Below are positions 46,285-56,635 of a DNA stretch of 64,000 nucleotides, one piece after another. The DNA lies in the NCBI GenBank assembly GCA_016713105.1, contig JADJPS010000007.1, forward strand, positions 247,136-311,135, in the 5' to 3' direction. Below the pieces are notes generated by a model. That model was not told the DNA's origin. It worked only from the letters and a program-made list of their open reading frames with translations, and ran no database searches. The position numbers and the translations under genes were made by a program. Position 1 is the first letter of the stretch. Each line of letters opens with the position of its first letter. This stretch comes from Devosia sp. GTDB taxonomy: Bacteria; Pseudomonadota; Alphaproteobacteria; Rhizobiales; Devosiaceae.

Positions 46285-46743
46285 ATGATCAAGAACAATG
46301 ACCGCGCCATAGCTGCGGCCGCATGGAAAAGCGCGCGCGCTGGTTTCGTCGCGAGGATCAAGATCATACTCACCGCCGAACTCATCAGATACGAACAAGG
46401 TGCATGTCGTTCAGCGATGCTGCTGATGCGTGACCCTCGCCAGATCATGTGGCTCGACACTGACGAACTGGTCACGATTGAAAGCCTCGATTTGGCTGAG
46501 CGCATCCGTTGGCTGACACGTGTGGAGCCACGGTTCCGCTTGGCGGTCGAGGTACTGGACCAGAAGTACCGCGCGTCGACGGATACCGCAGAGCGAGAAA
46601 AATATCGCAAGGAGATACGCTACCGTGTCAGACGGGTGAAGGAGCTCGAGTCCTACGGCCTGCGAGAAATGCCCAACGCAGAGACGATCGTGCGCGCACA
46701 AGCAGAGCACTACATTGAAACGGGGCAACTTCCCTTCGACTAG
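46285..46743 (+). CDS. Hypothetical protein following DUF5681 gene
   Basis: A 152-residue, basic, mostly helical protein (AAAAWKSARAGFVARIKIIL ... REKYRKEIRYRVRRVKELE). I do not recognise a family. Similar-sized proteins often follow DUF5681 genes in phage-derived modules, so it is probably the last gene of this island segment. The reading frame is intact and the composition resembles the methylase region rather than the catabolic locus that follows on the other strand. Confidence 0.5.
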   Translation: MIKNNDRAIAAAAWKSARAGFVARIKIILTAELIRYEQGACRSAMLLMRDPRQIMWLDTDELVTIESLDLAERIRWLTRVEPRFRLAVEVLDQKYRASTDTAEREKYRKEIRYRVRRVKELESYGLREMPNAETIVRAQAEHYIETGQLPFD

Positions 46744-46896
46744 TGCGAGCGTGGAGGGAGGACAGGCAACGCTGGCGTGCGGTGTGGGTGCCCGAGTCTC
46801 CTGCTCGCGGCGCGGCTGGGCTTTAGCGCACGGAATCCGCGGCAGGCGCATCTCCCCTGAGGGCGGGGAATGGCCCACCCGAAGGGCATCATATGC

Positions 46897-47804
46897 TCAG
46901 GGCTGCAAACCTGCAGAGCTCACCCCTGACGGAGCGCCAAACTTCCACGCGGCAAGGCCACGCGTGCCGATGCCTTTGACGGCCAGAACGTTTCCCGATA
47001 GGGGCTGGCTTTCTCGGCCTTGCTCGTTGAGGCGCATGCGTGAGGACGTGACATAAAGCACATCGAGGTTCGGATCGCCGAACGTGCACATGGTTGGAAA
47101 CTCGTCCGGCAGTTCGATTCGCTCGACGATCTTTCCGCCTGGATCGACGGCGATCACGGCCCAACCTTCGACCATCGCGCACCAATAGTTGCCGTCTTTG
47201 TCGACGGTCGCCCCATCTGCGCGCCCGAGCATGTCGTCGGTAGAAAGGAACACGCGCTTGTTGTGGACCGTCCCATTTCGACGTCGAAATCATAAACGCA
47301 GACGGTCTCGGCCCGGCTGTCGGCCACATAAAGCCGGGGGGAATCAGGCGAAAAGGCCACCCCGTTGCCGGTGAGATAGCCACTGTCCATTTCAGCACAA
47401 GCACCGTCCGGTGCGAGCCGCCACAGCCGCCCGACGGGCGTGCGTAAGTCTCGGCTCAAGGAAGCGCACCAGAACCGTCCAGCCGGGTCACACTTGCCAT
47501 CACAGAGCAACTCCTGCCCGCTCGGCAGGGAGGGATCGGCAACAAGGGTCGTCCGACCATTGCTGTCGACCAGATGGAAACCGCCCATCATGCCAGCGAG
47601 CAGGCTGCCGCTTCGCGTTGGCGCGAGGCAACTCGTCACGGCCGGCATGGCGAGGCTTTCATAGCGCCCGCTTGTGGGAAAGAAGCGCTGGATGCTCGGC
47701 TCCTCATAAACATCGACCCAGGCCAATGACTGTTCGTCTTCAAGCCACACCGGACCTTCTCCGTGGTGATCCTGCGGCACGGGAACGATGTCGATACACA
47801 CCAT
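46897..47804 (-). pseudogene. SMP-30/gluconolactonase-family lactonase (one frameshift)
   Basis: A six-bladed propeller lactonase of about 302 residues. The metal-binding glutamate is in HHGEGPVWLEDEQSLAWVD, further ligands are in CDGKCDPAGRFWCASL and GNGVAFSPDSPRLYVADS, and the end is VDKDGNYWCAMVEGWAVI. The frame changes near 47262 (a base missing after GGACGGTC). It would open a sugar-acid lactone made by a sugar dehydrogenase such as the SDR at 54032. In sulfo-Entner-Doudoroff clusters the same family opens 6-deoxy-6-sulfogluconolactone. ATG at 47804 with AGGAG upstream. Confidence 0.82.
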
Positions 47805-47826
47805 TGAGGAGCTCCTGCTCGAGTGC

Positions 47827-48901
47827 TCAGTCGCCGCGATGCTGGCGATAAAGGAGGCGATTGTCGTGGACGATGTATTGCACCTTCTCCCAGATAAACT
47901 CGCGTCCATCTTTCAAACGACACTGCACATTTGCTTCGCCGATCCACCAGTAAAGGATCGTGGTGCCGTGCTTGTAGTTCGGCCAGAGGTAGTAGGCGCG
48001 CGTGAAGGCGTGTGCCTTGACCTCCATGACGCCCGACGGTCCTTCGAAGCGGCTGTCCCAGGCTGAGGGAACGTGCATTCTGCTTTCTGGATCGACCCAG
48101 AAGTCCGTTTCGTCGATGCGACAGCTGTGGCCAGGCGCATCGAAGTCGTGAACCTCTCCCTCGATAACCACCTTACCCCAGAAGAGGCCGAGCGACGGCC
48201 TTGAGAACAGGAGAACTTGCTTCTCGTCGCGGCCGCAGCTGTGCCACGTTAGCCCGCGGCTTGAGAGGGTCTTAATTGGGTTGTAGCGCGTGCCGCAATG
48301 GACGTGCCGCTCCATGGCAGCCATAGCCGTCGATCTCGAAGGTTTCACTGCCGAAGGCAATGGTGCCGCGGGCACGGGCGCAGACCAGGTGCCAGCGCTC
48401 CTCGGTCTCCTTGACCGTTTTTGTCCGGTCGGTGAGCCAAGTGGCGGGTGCCATGGCGTCGAGTTCGATGTCGACCGAAACGCCGGCATGGTCGCCCTTG
48501 ATCCACCAATGCGGAGGCGCCGCGCCGAACTCGCGCCGGCCAACACGCCAGATCGCTCGTTCGGCGTCGATCGCGGTTTCGATCGCCGCTCCCGGCATGT
48601 GATCGCCAAAATCGTAGCCGACATTGAGGAAGGCATCGTTCTGCATCGCGGCGCGGCGGCCGGCGCCATAGTCGCCACAGAGCAGAAGGCTCTGCGAGAG
48701 GCTGACATCGTCAACGGCATAGATGCTCTCCGGTGCACGTCCGATGAGGCGATAGGGTGAGAACCAAGCCAGCACCTGGCGGTCGCCGCTGCTGCTCCAG
48801 ATCATCCAGCCGTTGTTTTCCCAAAGATTGAGGCCCGAAAGAGCCAGTGCACGATGGTCGCGGTAGTCGTTTGGAGTGACGTTGAACCGGGTTTCACCCA
48901 T
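47827..48901 (-). pseudogene. CrtC/AttH-like calycin-fold protein (frameshift)
   Basis: About 358 residues. Two lipocalin-like halves rich in tryptophan: LWENNGWMIWSSSGDRQVLA and PPHWWIKGDHAGVSVDIELD, then SLGLFWGKVVIEGEVHDFDA, HSCRIDETDFWVDP and YYLWPNYKHGTTILYWWIGE. This resembles the hydroxyneurosporene synthase/AttH group. No signal peptide is evident. The frame changes near 48305. The ATG at 48901 is preceded by AGGGGAG. It precedes the lactonase in one transcript and has a loose copy of the regulon motif upstream, so it probably acts on the pathway's substrate, in a way I cannot specify. Confidence 0.65.
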
Positions 48902-48964
48902 AAGCCAAAGCTCCCCTTTTTGCTCCGATCGGCAAAGCCACTCAGACTTCGGCCGCAAGCAAAT

Positions 48965-48987
48965 CTTATATATAATAATAGACATAA
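48965..48987. promoter_or_regulatory. Degenerate GntR-type site upstream of the CrtC-like gene
   Basis: CTTATATATAATAATAGACATAA contains both half-motifs (CTTATATA and AGACATAA) of the 17-base motif found at 50642, 57950 and 60173, with extra bases between them. It lies about 65 bases upstream of the start. Confidence 0.4.
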
Positions 48988-49177
48988 CACAAGCCTGAGG
49001 GGATGGCTCAGGCCGGAAGGAGCAGCACCACGACGAAGCACAAGTGCTCTGGTTCTATCCATAGATGCGGGATGGCAGCGTTGGGCGTGGTGGCGGAGGT
49101 TTTTCATCCAAGATGAATCGTGGTCTGATCAGATGGGAAAAGGGCCCGCGCCGATCCCCGCGCGGACCTTTCGTGAG

Positions 49178-50389
49178 CTACCGGCGGTCGACAACCTGTT
49201 CGAGGACGTCTTCATTGAGCGTCAGCCCCAGCCCAGGCCCGTCGAGCACCTTCAGCATGCCATTTTCGACATTGAGGTTCGGCGACACCAACCCGGCTGT
49301 CAGCAGGTTTTCGTCGCCCCAGAGTTCGCCGATGACGAAGTTTGGCACAGCCGCTGAAATGTGGAGGTTGGCGGCGAACTGAATGGCGCTGCCGACGCTG
49401 CAGTGCGGAGCAAAGCCACAGCCGAACTGATCGGCGAGTTGCGCGATCTGCAGTGATTCCGTGATCCCTGCCTTGATGCTTTCCGGAATGACAATAAGCC
49501 TGCCGCCGGCGGCGAACATGTCGCGGACCATGGCAATCGTCCAGACGAGGTCGTTGGCGATCGGAATCGGGGAGCGCTTGGTAAGCTCGACGTAGCCGGC
49601 AAAATCGTCTGTCGGCAGGGGGGTCTCGAACCAGAAAACTCCACGATCGGCGAGCTTCGAGCCTAGCGCCAGGGCTTGCGTGTAGTCGTAGCCGCCCAGC
49701 GCATCGACCAGCACGACGCCGTCGTCGCCGAGGACGTCGCGGACGATGTCTACGGAGGCGAGATCCGCTTCGCTGCCGAAGCCGGTCGCGATCTTGATTG
49801 CCGTATGCCCCATCTCGACGGCCTTCTGGCTTGCCTTGTAGAGGCGCTCGCGGTCGCTGTCGCTGCTGGGATCGCGGACCCCGGCGACGCCGCTGTAGTA
49901 CACGGTGATCTCGGGCCGGTAGCGACCGCCGATCACCTCGGAGATTGAACGGCCTGAAGCCTTGCCGATGATGTCCCAGCAGGCAATGTCAAGGCCGGCC
50001 GCCGCTTCCTGATGGAAGCCCTGCATGTGGCCACGCCCGCGCATCGCCGCACGGTAGCGGTCCCACATCACGTGGACTGAGAACGGGTCCTCGCCGATTA
50101 ACCAGCTCGCAAGATAGGTATCAATGTACTCCTTGACCGCATGCGGGGCGATCACCCCTTTGCTCTCCCCCAGGCCAACGATTCCTTCGTCCGTATGCAC
50201 GCGGATTAGAACGGTCGAGATTTCTGGGCTCCAGCGGTGGCGCATGCGCCACCGCAGAGGATAGGTCGTATCCATGTGCCCGCCGCGGCGCGGCACTGCC
50301 TCATAGTCCTTCTTCCAGGCCTCACGGCCCCAGTAGTCCTGATCGAACGGCACTTTGAGGACGTCGGCTTCGACTCGGGTGACCTTCAT
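49178..50389 (-). CDS. Enolase-superfamily sugar-acid dehydratase (MR/MLE type)
   Basis: A 403-residue intact protein. The capping domain (VLIRVHTDEGIVGLGESKG) precedes a barrel with lysine in GHTAIKIATG, metal ligands in VDALGGYD and WFETPLPTDD, IANDLVW, and histidine in FGCGFAPHCSVGSAIQFAA. Members dehydrate aldonic acids to 2-keto-3-deoxy acids. The substrate is not predictable; the N-terminal insertion (FDQDYWGREAWKKDYEAVPR) is unusual. A 17-base regulon motif and a suyAB remnant lie directly upstream. Confidence 0.85.
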   Translation of the reverse strand: MKVTRVEADVLKVPFDQDYWGREAWKKDYEAVPRRGGHMDTTYPLRWRMRHRWSPEISTVLIRVHTDEGIVGLGESKGVIAPHAVKEYIDTYLASWLIGEDPFSVHVMWDRYRAAMRGRGHMQGFHQEAAAGLDIACWDIIGKASGRSISEVIGGRYRPEITVYYSGVAGVRDPSSDSDRERLYKASQKAVEMGHTAIKIATGFGSEADLASVDIVRDVLGDDGVVLVDALGGYDYTQALALGSKLADRGVFWFETPLPTDDFAGYVELTKRSPIPIANDLVWTIAMVRDMFAAGGRLIVIPESIKAGITESLQIAQLADQFGCGFAPHCSVGSAIQFAANLHISAAVPNFVIGELWGDENLLTAGLVSPNLNVENGMLKVLDGPGLGLTLNEDVLEQVVDRR

Positions 50390-50435
50390 GGTTCTCTCCA
50401 GAACAGTGCGTGATTGGGGCGTCGTCGAGGGGTGC

Positions 50436-50606
50436 TCAGGCTGAGCGGCAAAGCTTGGTCACTACGTCGCTGCAGTTCTGCAGCGAGAAGTCCGAAAGGC
50501 ATGACGTCGCAGCGCGGGTTATTTCGGTGCCGGCGGTCGGCACTTCGATGGCGACCACAACGACACTCTCCCCGTGCTGGTGCGCTAGCAGTTGCGGAAC
50601 GCTCAC
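50436..50606 (-). pseudogene. Remnant of a second suyAB: start of suyA joined to end of suyB
   Basis: The first part (VSVPQLLAHQHGESVVVVAI, PTAGTEITRAA) aligns with the SuyA-like protein at 60225. The last codons (VTKLCRSA and TGA) match the end of SuyB at 61702 (MTKLYRSA and TGA). The promoter, the 17-base motif and the leader with GGAGAAGGATGTG are also duplicated. So a duplicate suyAB pair lost about 1.3 kb internally and kept both ends. A 56-residue product could be made from the GTG at 50606 but would lack most of the domain. Confidence 0.75.
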
Positions 50607-50641
50607 ATCCTTCTCCGTGTTGCGACAGCGTCTTCCAAATT

Positions 50642-50658
50642 CTTGTATAAGACATAAG
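50642..50658. promoter_or_regulatory. GntR-type operator, site 2
   Basis: CTTGTATAAGACATAAG, the exact reverse complement of the site at 60173. Its outer bases are dyadic (CTTnTnTnnnAnAnAAG). It precedes the suyAB remnant and the enolase-superfamily dehydratase gene. Confidence 0.7.
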
Positions 50659-50844
50659 AGATGGCGCAACCTTGTCAAGTTGGCCTAAAGCACAGCGCTG
50701 AGCGACAGACAGGAGCTAAGGCCGCCGCCATTGCGATTGGGCGAGTTTGGGGTAGTCAAGCTGCTATTGACCTCGTCGGCTACGCTGCTCATAGGTCGGA
50801 ATCATCGGGCTGATTCAGCGCTGACCAGCCGTACTCGCATGCGG

Positions 50845-51759
50845 TTAGTGGCCTAGCAGGCCTTGATGGACGGTGAGTTCGATTGCGCCGGCCAGTCGCT
50901 CTCCCAGTTGCAGGGTCGTCATTGCTTCCCCAACGGTCGCCTCCGGACGGCTAATCGCGTCGGGCATGTGGGTGACGGGCTCGAACGCAAAGAAGTCTGA
51001 GCCCTCGGGTGCGTAGACGATTGCGGAACTGAACTCGCCAGAGGCGGCTAGAGTTAGCTGTGGGAGGTGGGTGTCGATCGCTATCTGCGCTTGGCGGCTC
51101 CAGTCGGTGAAGCAATGATTGAGGCGGGTGCCCGCAACAGACTTGGATTTCGTGAAGTTCCATTTTTCGGGGACCGGCACTTTGGAGGTAGGCAACAGTT
51201 CCGAGTCGGTCTGCCAGACGCTGGACGCCGAGAAGGCGAGTTTCGTGTTGGCGCGAAGCGGAAAGTAGGGGTGCCAGCCGAGCCCGGCGGGCATGGCGCG
51301 GTAGTCCCGGTTCTCCAATTCCAGGTCCACGCGGAGGCTGGTTTCGGACAGGGTGAAGCGTTGGGTGGCGCGGAACACATAGGGCCAGTCTGGTGACGCG
51401 GCGGCGTGATCGAGGCTAATCGCGCACGACAACGCGCTCCGTTCGGTGACCGACCATGACAGCTGCCAGCCGTTGCCGTGCGTGGCGTGCGGCTGCCCGC
51501 CGGGGAAGGGGGCCAACTGAAAAGCTCCTCCGCCGAAGGCGAAACGGCCGTATGCTATGCGGTTGGAGTACGGCACTAGGGCGAAGGCCCCGGTGCGACG
51601 TACCTGCCGCTCCTCGATAGCTGCGGGTGGGGTTGGGCGTAGCAGATCAGTGCCGCGGCACCGGAAGGCGATGACGGAACCCCCGAGCCATGGGGCAAGG
51701 TCGAGCGCCAGTTCGCCCGACCGTAGATGTTCCAGCGGTGGCGCCTTACCACTCGGCAT
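50845..51759 (-). CDS. Aldose 1-epimerase-family mutarotase
   Basis: A 304-residue galactose-mutarotase-like protein. Visible are histidine in PHATHGNGWQLSWSV, histidine in GLGWHPYFPLRA and the glutamate region FFAFEPVTHMPDAISRP. It interconverts sugar anomers before oxidation by a dehydrogenase; sulfoquinovose clusters often carry such a mutarotase. Its ATG lies inside the last codons of the preceding dehydratase (14-base overlap), implying coupled translation. Confidence 0.86.
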   Translation of the reverse strand: MPSGKAPPLEHLRSGELALDLAPWLGGSVIAFRCRGTDLLRPTPPAAIEERQVRRTGAFALVPYSNRIAYGRFAFGGGAFQLAPFPGGQPHATHGNGWQLSWSVTERSALSCAISLDHAAASPDWPYVFRATQRFTLSETSLRVDLELENRDYRAMPAGLGWHPYFPLRANTKLAFSASSVWQTDSELLPTSKVPVPEKWNFTKSKSVAGTRLNHCFTDWSRQAQIAIDTHLPQLTLAASGEFSSAIVYAPEGSDFFAFEPVTHMPDAISRPEATVGEAMTTLQLGERLAGAIELTVHQGLLGH

Positions 51760-52920
51760 AGGTGCCGTCTGGGTGGGTCAGTCAGGTCCGGGTAGAACCA
51801 GTCCTGGCGCTTTTCCTCAACCATCGCGGAGTTAAGCGTGATGCCGAGCCCAGGGCGGCGATTGAGCACGAAGGCACCATTGACGGTGGTCAAGGGGGTC
51901 GGATCCGTGAGGTAGTCGAGAAGATCGGCAACCGGCAGGCCGGCATAGCCGGCATGGTAGTGCAGTCCGAGGCTCTGCTCTTGGATTACAATGTTGGGAC
52001 AGCAGAAGCCGACCTGCAGCGATGCGGCCAGCGAGACGGGCCCGTTGGGGCAATGCGGTGCGACCGCAACGTCGTAGATCTCGCCGAGACGGGCGATCTT
52101 TTCGAGCTCGAAAAGGCCCGTGATTGAGACGTCCGGCTGGATGATGTCGACAGCGCCGGTATCCAGCACACGCTTGAAATCCCAGCGCGAAGTCAGCCGC
52201 TCGCCGGTTGCCACCGGGATTGAACCAGCCGCCCGCGCCAGCGCCACGAGGCTTTCTTCGTTCTCGGGCAGTGTGGATTCCTCCACCCACATCGGATGGA
52301 ACTGCTCCAACTCGGCCAGCAGCGGCTTCAAGGCCGCTCGATGCACGCGGCCGTGGAGGTCAAGTGCGATATCGAGCTCGTTGCCGAAGGCATCGCGTAG
52401 CGTACCAAGTCGGGCGACGGCGGCATCGACGGTGTCGCGCTCGCCAACGTGGCCCAGGGCGGGAGTGGCGTTCATCTTGACGGCAGAAAAGCCCTGCTCA
52501 GCTCGCTTGCGGGCATGTTCGACCACGTCGGCCGGACTGTCTCCACCCACCCAGGCATAGGCTCGCAGATTGTCACGCACCGCGCCGCCGAGGAAGTCGT
52601 GCACCGGCAGGTTAGCCGCCTGGCCCCTTGAGGTCCCACAGTGCCTGCTCTATGCCAGCGGCGGCGGTCGCGAGGATCGGGCCGTTGCGGTAGAATCCGC
52701 CGCGGCGCAGGCGCTGGGCGATGTCCTCGATGCGTGACGCGTCGGCTCCGCGCAGGTTTGCCGCCATGTCCTCAATCGCTCCGACCACGGCGCGAGCACG
52801 CTTGGGGACGATCGACTCTCCCCAGCCAACTCGACCGTCATCGGTGGTGACGCGCACAAAGGTCCATCGGGGTGGCACGCGAAAACTCTCAACGCTGGCG
52901 ATGCGAGCGAATTGCCTCAT
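51746..52920 (-). pseudogene. DgoD-like enolase-superfamily dehydratase (two frameshifts)
   Basis: About 390 residues resembling D-galactonate dehydratase. It has FRVPPRWTFVRVTTDDGRVG, RGGFYRNGPILATAAAGIEQ, FSAVKMNATP (the K-x-N motif), DIALDLHGRV, WVEESTLPEN, VATGERL, and APHCPNGPVSLAASLQV. Breaks lie near 52615 (within ALWDLKG..) and 51787; after the second one the natural end HPDGTYAEW and TAA at 51746 is reached. It makes a 2-keto-3-deoxy acid from an aldonate. Two such enzymes in one locus may serve different epimers. Confidence 0.85.
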
Positions 52921-52961
52921 CCGTAGACTCCTTCGCGGTGGACTGCGCGTTCAGCGCAACG

Positions 52962-54031
<1,070 letters not shown>

Positions 54032-54035
<4 letters not shown>

Positions 54036-54850
54036 TGAGTATTTCCTGGATGAGTCGGGGCGCCGAAGGCGGCTTCGAAGGGATCGGTGCGGCGGCTGAT
54101 GCTGCGGCCTCCGTCGACCGGCAGCTCGGCGCCGGTAATGAATGATGCCTGCGCAGACGCGAGGAACGCGACGGCAGTGGCAACCTCGTCGGCGTGGCCC
54201 TCGCGTCCCAGCAATGTCGCGGGCCTGGGGGCGGAGTCACCGCCAAGGGCACTGCGCAGAGAGGCGGTAGCGATTACGCCGGGGAGGACTGCGTTGACGC
54301 GGATGCCCAGCGGCGAAAGCTCTACGGCTAGTGCCCGCGTCAAGGCCGCCACGGCGCCCTTGCTCGCCACATATCCAGCGTAGCTGGGCACCGGCAGGTC
54401 GGCCTGGATCGAACCGATGTTGACGATCGCTCCGCTGCCTCGTCGTTGCATGTCACGCGCGGCGGCCCGGCTGACTGCCGCGGCGGCAACGACGTTGACG
54501 GCGAGAGTCTGGTCGAGTTCGGCATCGTCCCCTTCGAGGAACGGGCGGCGGGCGCCGTGATAAGCTGCGTTGTTCACGAGGATGTCGATACAGCCCCAGC
54601 GCTCAAGCGCAAAAGGTACGAGTGCCGCTCGCTCAGTCGCGGAGGCAAGGTTCGCCGCGACAGCGACGGCCTCTCCAGGTCCGGCAAGGCTGGCAACCGC
54701 GGCATAGAGCCGGTCGCTATCTACATCGGTCAGCAGCACCCGGCAGCCTTCGGCGACCAGCCGGCGGGCGATGGAGAGGCCAATGCCGCCAGCGGCTCCG
54801 GTGACCAGCGCCACCCGGAGACTCAGTTGCAGTGAGATCGGATCAGGCAC
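54032..54850 (-). CDS. SDR-family sugar dehydrogenase
   Basis: About 272 residues with a Rossmann fold: VTGAAGGIGLSIARRL (nucleotide loop), DVDSDRL (acidic end of beta-2, favouring NAD), LVNNAAYHG, catalytic NIGSIQA and YAGYVASKGA (Ser-Tyr-Lys), and PVDGGRS at the end. The GTG at 54850 overlaps the permease stop. In this setting it probably oxidises the imported sugar to a lactone, as sulfoquinovose dehydrogenases and L-fucose dehydrogenases of this family do. Confidence 0.85.
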
Positions 54851-55714
54851 CGGCCACAGCTCCAGAGGTAAGGCCACGCACCATCGAGCGCTGCACGGCG
54901 AAAAAGGCGATCATCAGGGGGAGGGTGGTGATGGTGGCGGCTGCCATCATGCCTCCCCAGTCGGTCTTGAACTGGCCGGTGAAGGTGAGCACCAGCGCGG
55001 CCGGCAGTGTCTGCTTCTCCAGAGTGGTGATAAAGGTCATCGGGTAGATGAGATTGTTCCAGGCCTCCATGAAAACAAATGTGCCGGTGGTCAGAAGGCC
55101 TGGCAGGATCAGTGGCACGACGACTTTATAAAAGGGACCTGCCAGCGCCGGTAGCCGTCGACGCGCGCGGCCTCCTCGACTTCGATCGGCACGGCGTCGA
55201 TGAAGCTCTTCATCATCCACACCGCAAAGGGGAGACCGAACGTGGTAAAGCCGACGATGAGGCCAAAGCTGGAGTCCAGCAGTCTGGCATTAAGCAGCAA
55301 CAGGTAGAGCGGCGCCAGCAGCACGATCATCGGCAGCATGCGGAAAATGAGTATGGCATAGCTGACCGTGCCGCGCAGCTTGAACTTCGCCCGTGACAAC
55401 GCGTAGGCGGCCGGCGTGGCGATTGTCACAGAAATCACGGCGGTCGTGAGGCAACTGACGACGGAGTTTAGGAAGAAGTCGAAGAACGGCAGCGACTTAC
55501 CGCTGAGCCCAAAATAGTTGTCTAGCGTCGGCGCTTCCGGCCAAAGGGTAGGGTTGAGCCGGGTCGCCTCGAGCTCCGTTTTCAGAGAGGTGGAGAGCAT
55601 CCAGTAAACCGGCGCCAGGCTCCAGAGCAAAGCGAAGCCGATTGCGAGGATCTGCACGGTGCGGCCGGGCAGGGTCCGACCGGGCAGCGGACGAGAAAGC
55701 GTTGGTTCGGACAT
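54843..55714 (-). pseudogene. Carbohydrate ABC transporter permease (MalG type, one frameshift)
   Basis: About 289 residues with six membrane helices (ILAIGFALLWSLAPVYWMLS, AILIFRMLPMIVLLAPLYLL). The EAA loop begins EVEEAARVDGYRRWQ and continues in another frame as VVVPLILPGLLTTGTFVFME. The break is near 55135, inside the EAA motif. Downstream sequence (TLPAALVLTFTGQFKTDWG) is intact. It forms a heterodimer with the permease at 55721. Confidence 0.87.
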
Positions 55715-55720
55715 TTTTGG

Positions 55721-56635
55721 TTATCCCATCCGGAGAGCGCGGAGGTAGGCTACCGCGAAGACCAGCAGCAAGAGCAGCCAGATGACGCCCATTGCGGAGG
55801 CGTAGCCGAATTCGAAATTTTCGAACGCCAGCCTGTAGACATAGATGACCAGCGTGCTGGTGCTGTAGCCAGGACCACCCTGGGTCATCGCCCAGATCTT
55901 GGCGAAATCATTGAAGTTGGCAATCAGCATGAGGAGGCTGCCAATCAGCAGCGGGTTGCGCAGAAACGGCAGCTTGATGTGGAACACCATACTCCACGTC
56001 TTTGCCCGGTCGACCCGGGCGGCCTCGATGACCTCGTTGGGGATGGCCGAGAGCGCCGCGCTCAGTAGCAGGAAAAAGAAGGGCGTCATCGCCCAGATGT
56101 TGGCGACCATCACCGCAGGCATGGCGAGGCTCGCGGAGTTGAGCCACGGCACGGGCTCGGCGATGACTCCCGCCCACAGTAGCAGCGCGTTAATGATTCC
56201 GCCGTTCTGCAGGTACATGTAGCGGAACAGGAATGCCACGACGACGAACGGCACGGCCCAGGGCATCAGCAGCAGAGAGCGAACCATGCGTGAATGCCGC
56301 CCTACGATATTCTCGCTGAGTAGCGCCAGAGCTAAGCCAAACAGCGCGGAAATGCTGACACTGCCGAACGAATAGATGGCCGTGTTGAGCAGCGACGTCC
56401 AGAAGATAGAGTCGGCAAAAAGGGTCGTGTAGTTGTCCAGCCCAACGAAATTCGCGGGCTCGAAGTCGAGCAGGTTGTAATCCTGCGCCGACAGCAGCAG
56501 CGTATAGACGATCGGATATCCGACCACCACGGCAAGAACCACCAGGGTGGGCGTTACCATCCAGTCGAACCATGGAGTCCGCTCGGCATTGCGCCGAGCG
56601 GGTCCGGTTGTCGCAGTGAGCTCGGCGACGGTCAT
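55721..56635 (-). CDS. Carbohydrate ABC transporter permease (MalF type)
   Basis: A 304-residue intact permease with six helices (MVTPTLVVLAVVVGYPIVYT, LLMPWAVPFVVVAFLFRYMY). The EAA loop is in IPNEVIEAARVDRAKTWSMV. The start overlaps the stop of the binding-protein gene by one base; the gap to the next permease is six bases. Confidence 0.93.
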   Translation of the reverse strand: MTVAELTATTGPARRNAERTPWFDWMVTPTLVVLAVVVGYPIVYTLLLSAQDYNLLDFEPANFVGLDNYTTLFADSIFWTSLLNTAIYSFGSVSISALFGLALALLSENIVGRHSRMVRSLLLMPWAVPFVVVAFLFRYMYLQNGGIINALLLWAGVIAEPVPWLNSASLAMPAVMVANIWAMTPFFFLLLSAALSAIPNEVIEAARVDRAKTWSMVFHIKLPFLRNPLLIGSLLMLIANFNDFAKIWAMTQGGPGYSTSTLVIYVYRLAFENFEFGYASAMGVIWLLLLLVFAVAYLRALRMG

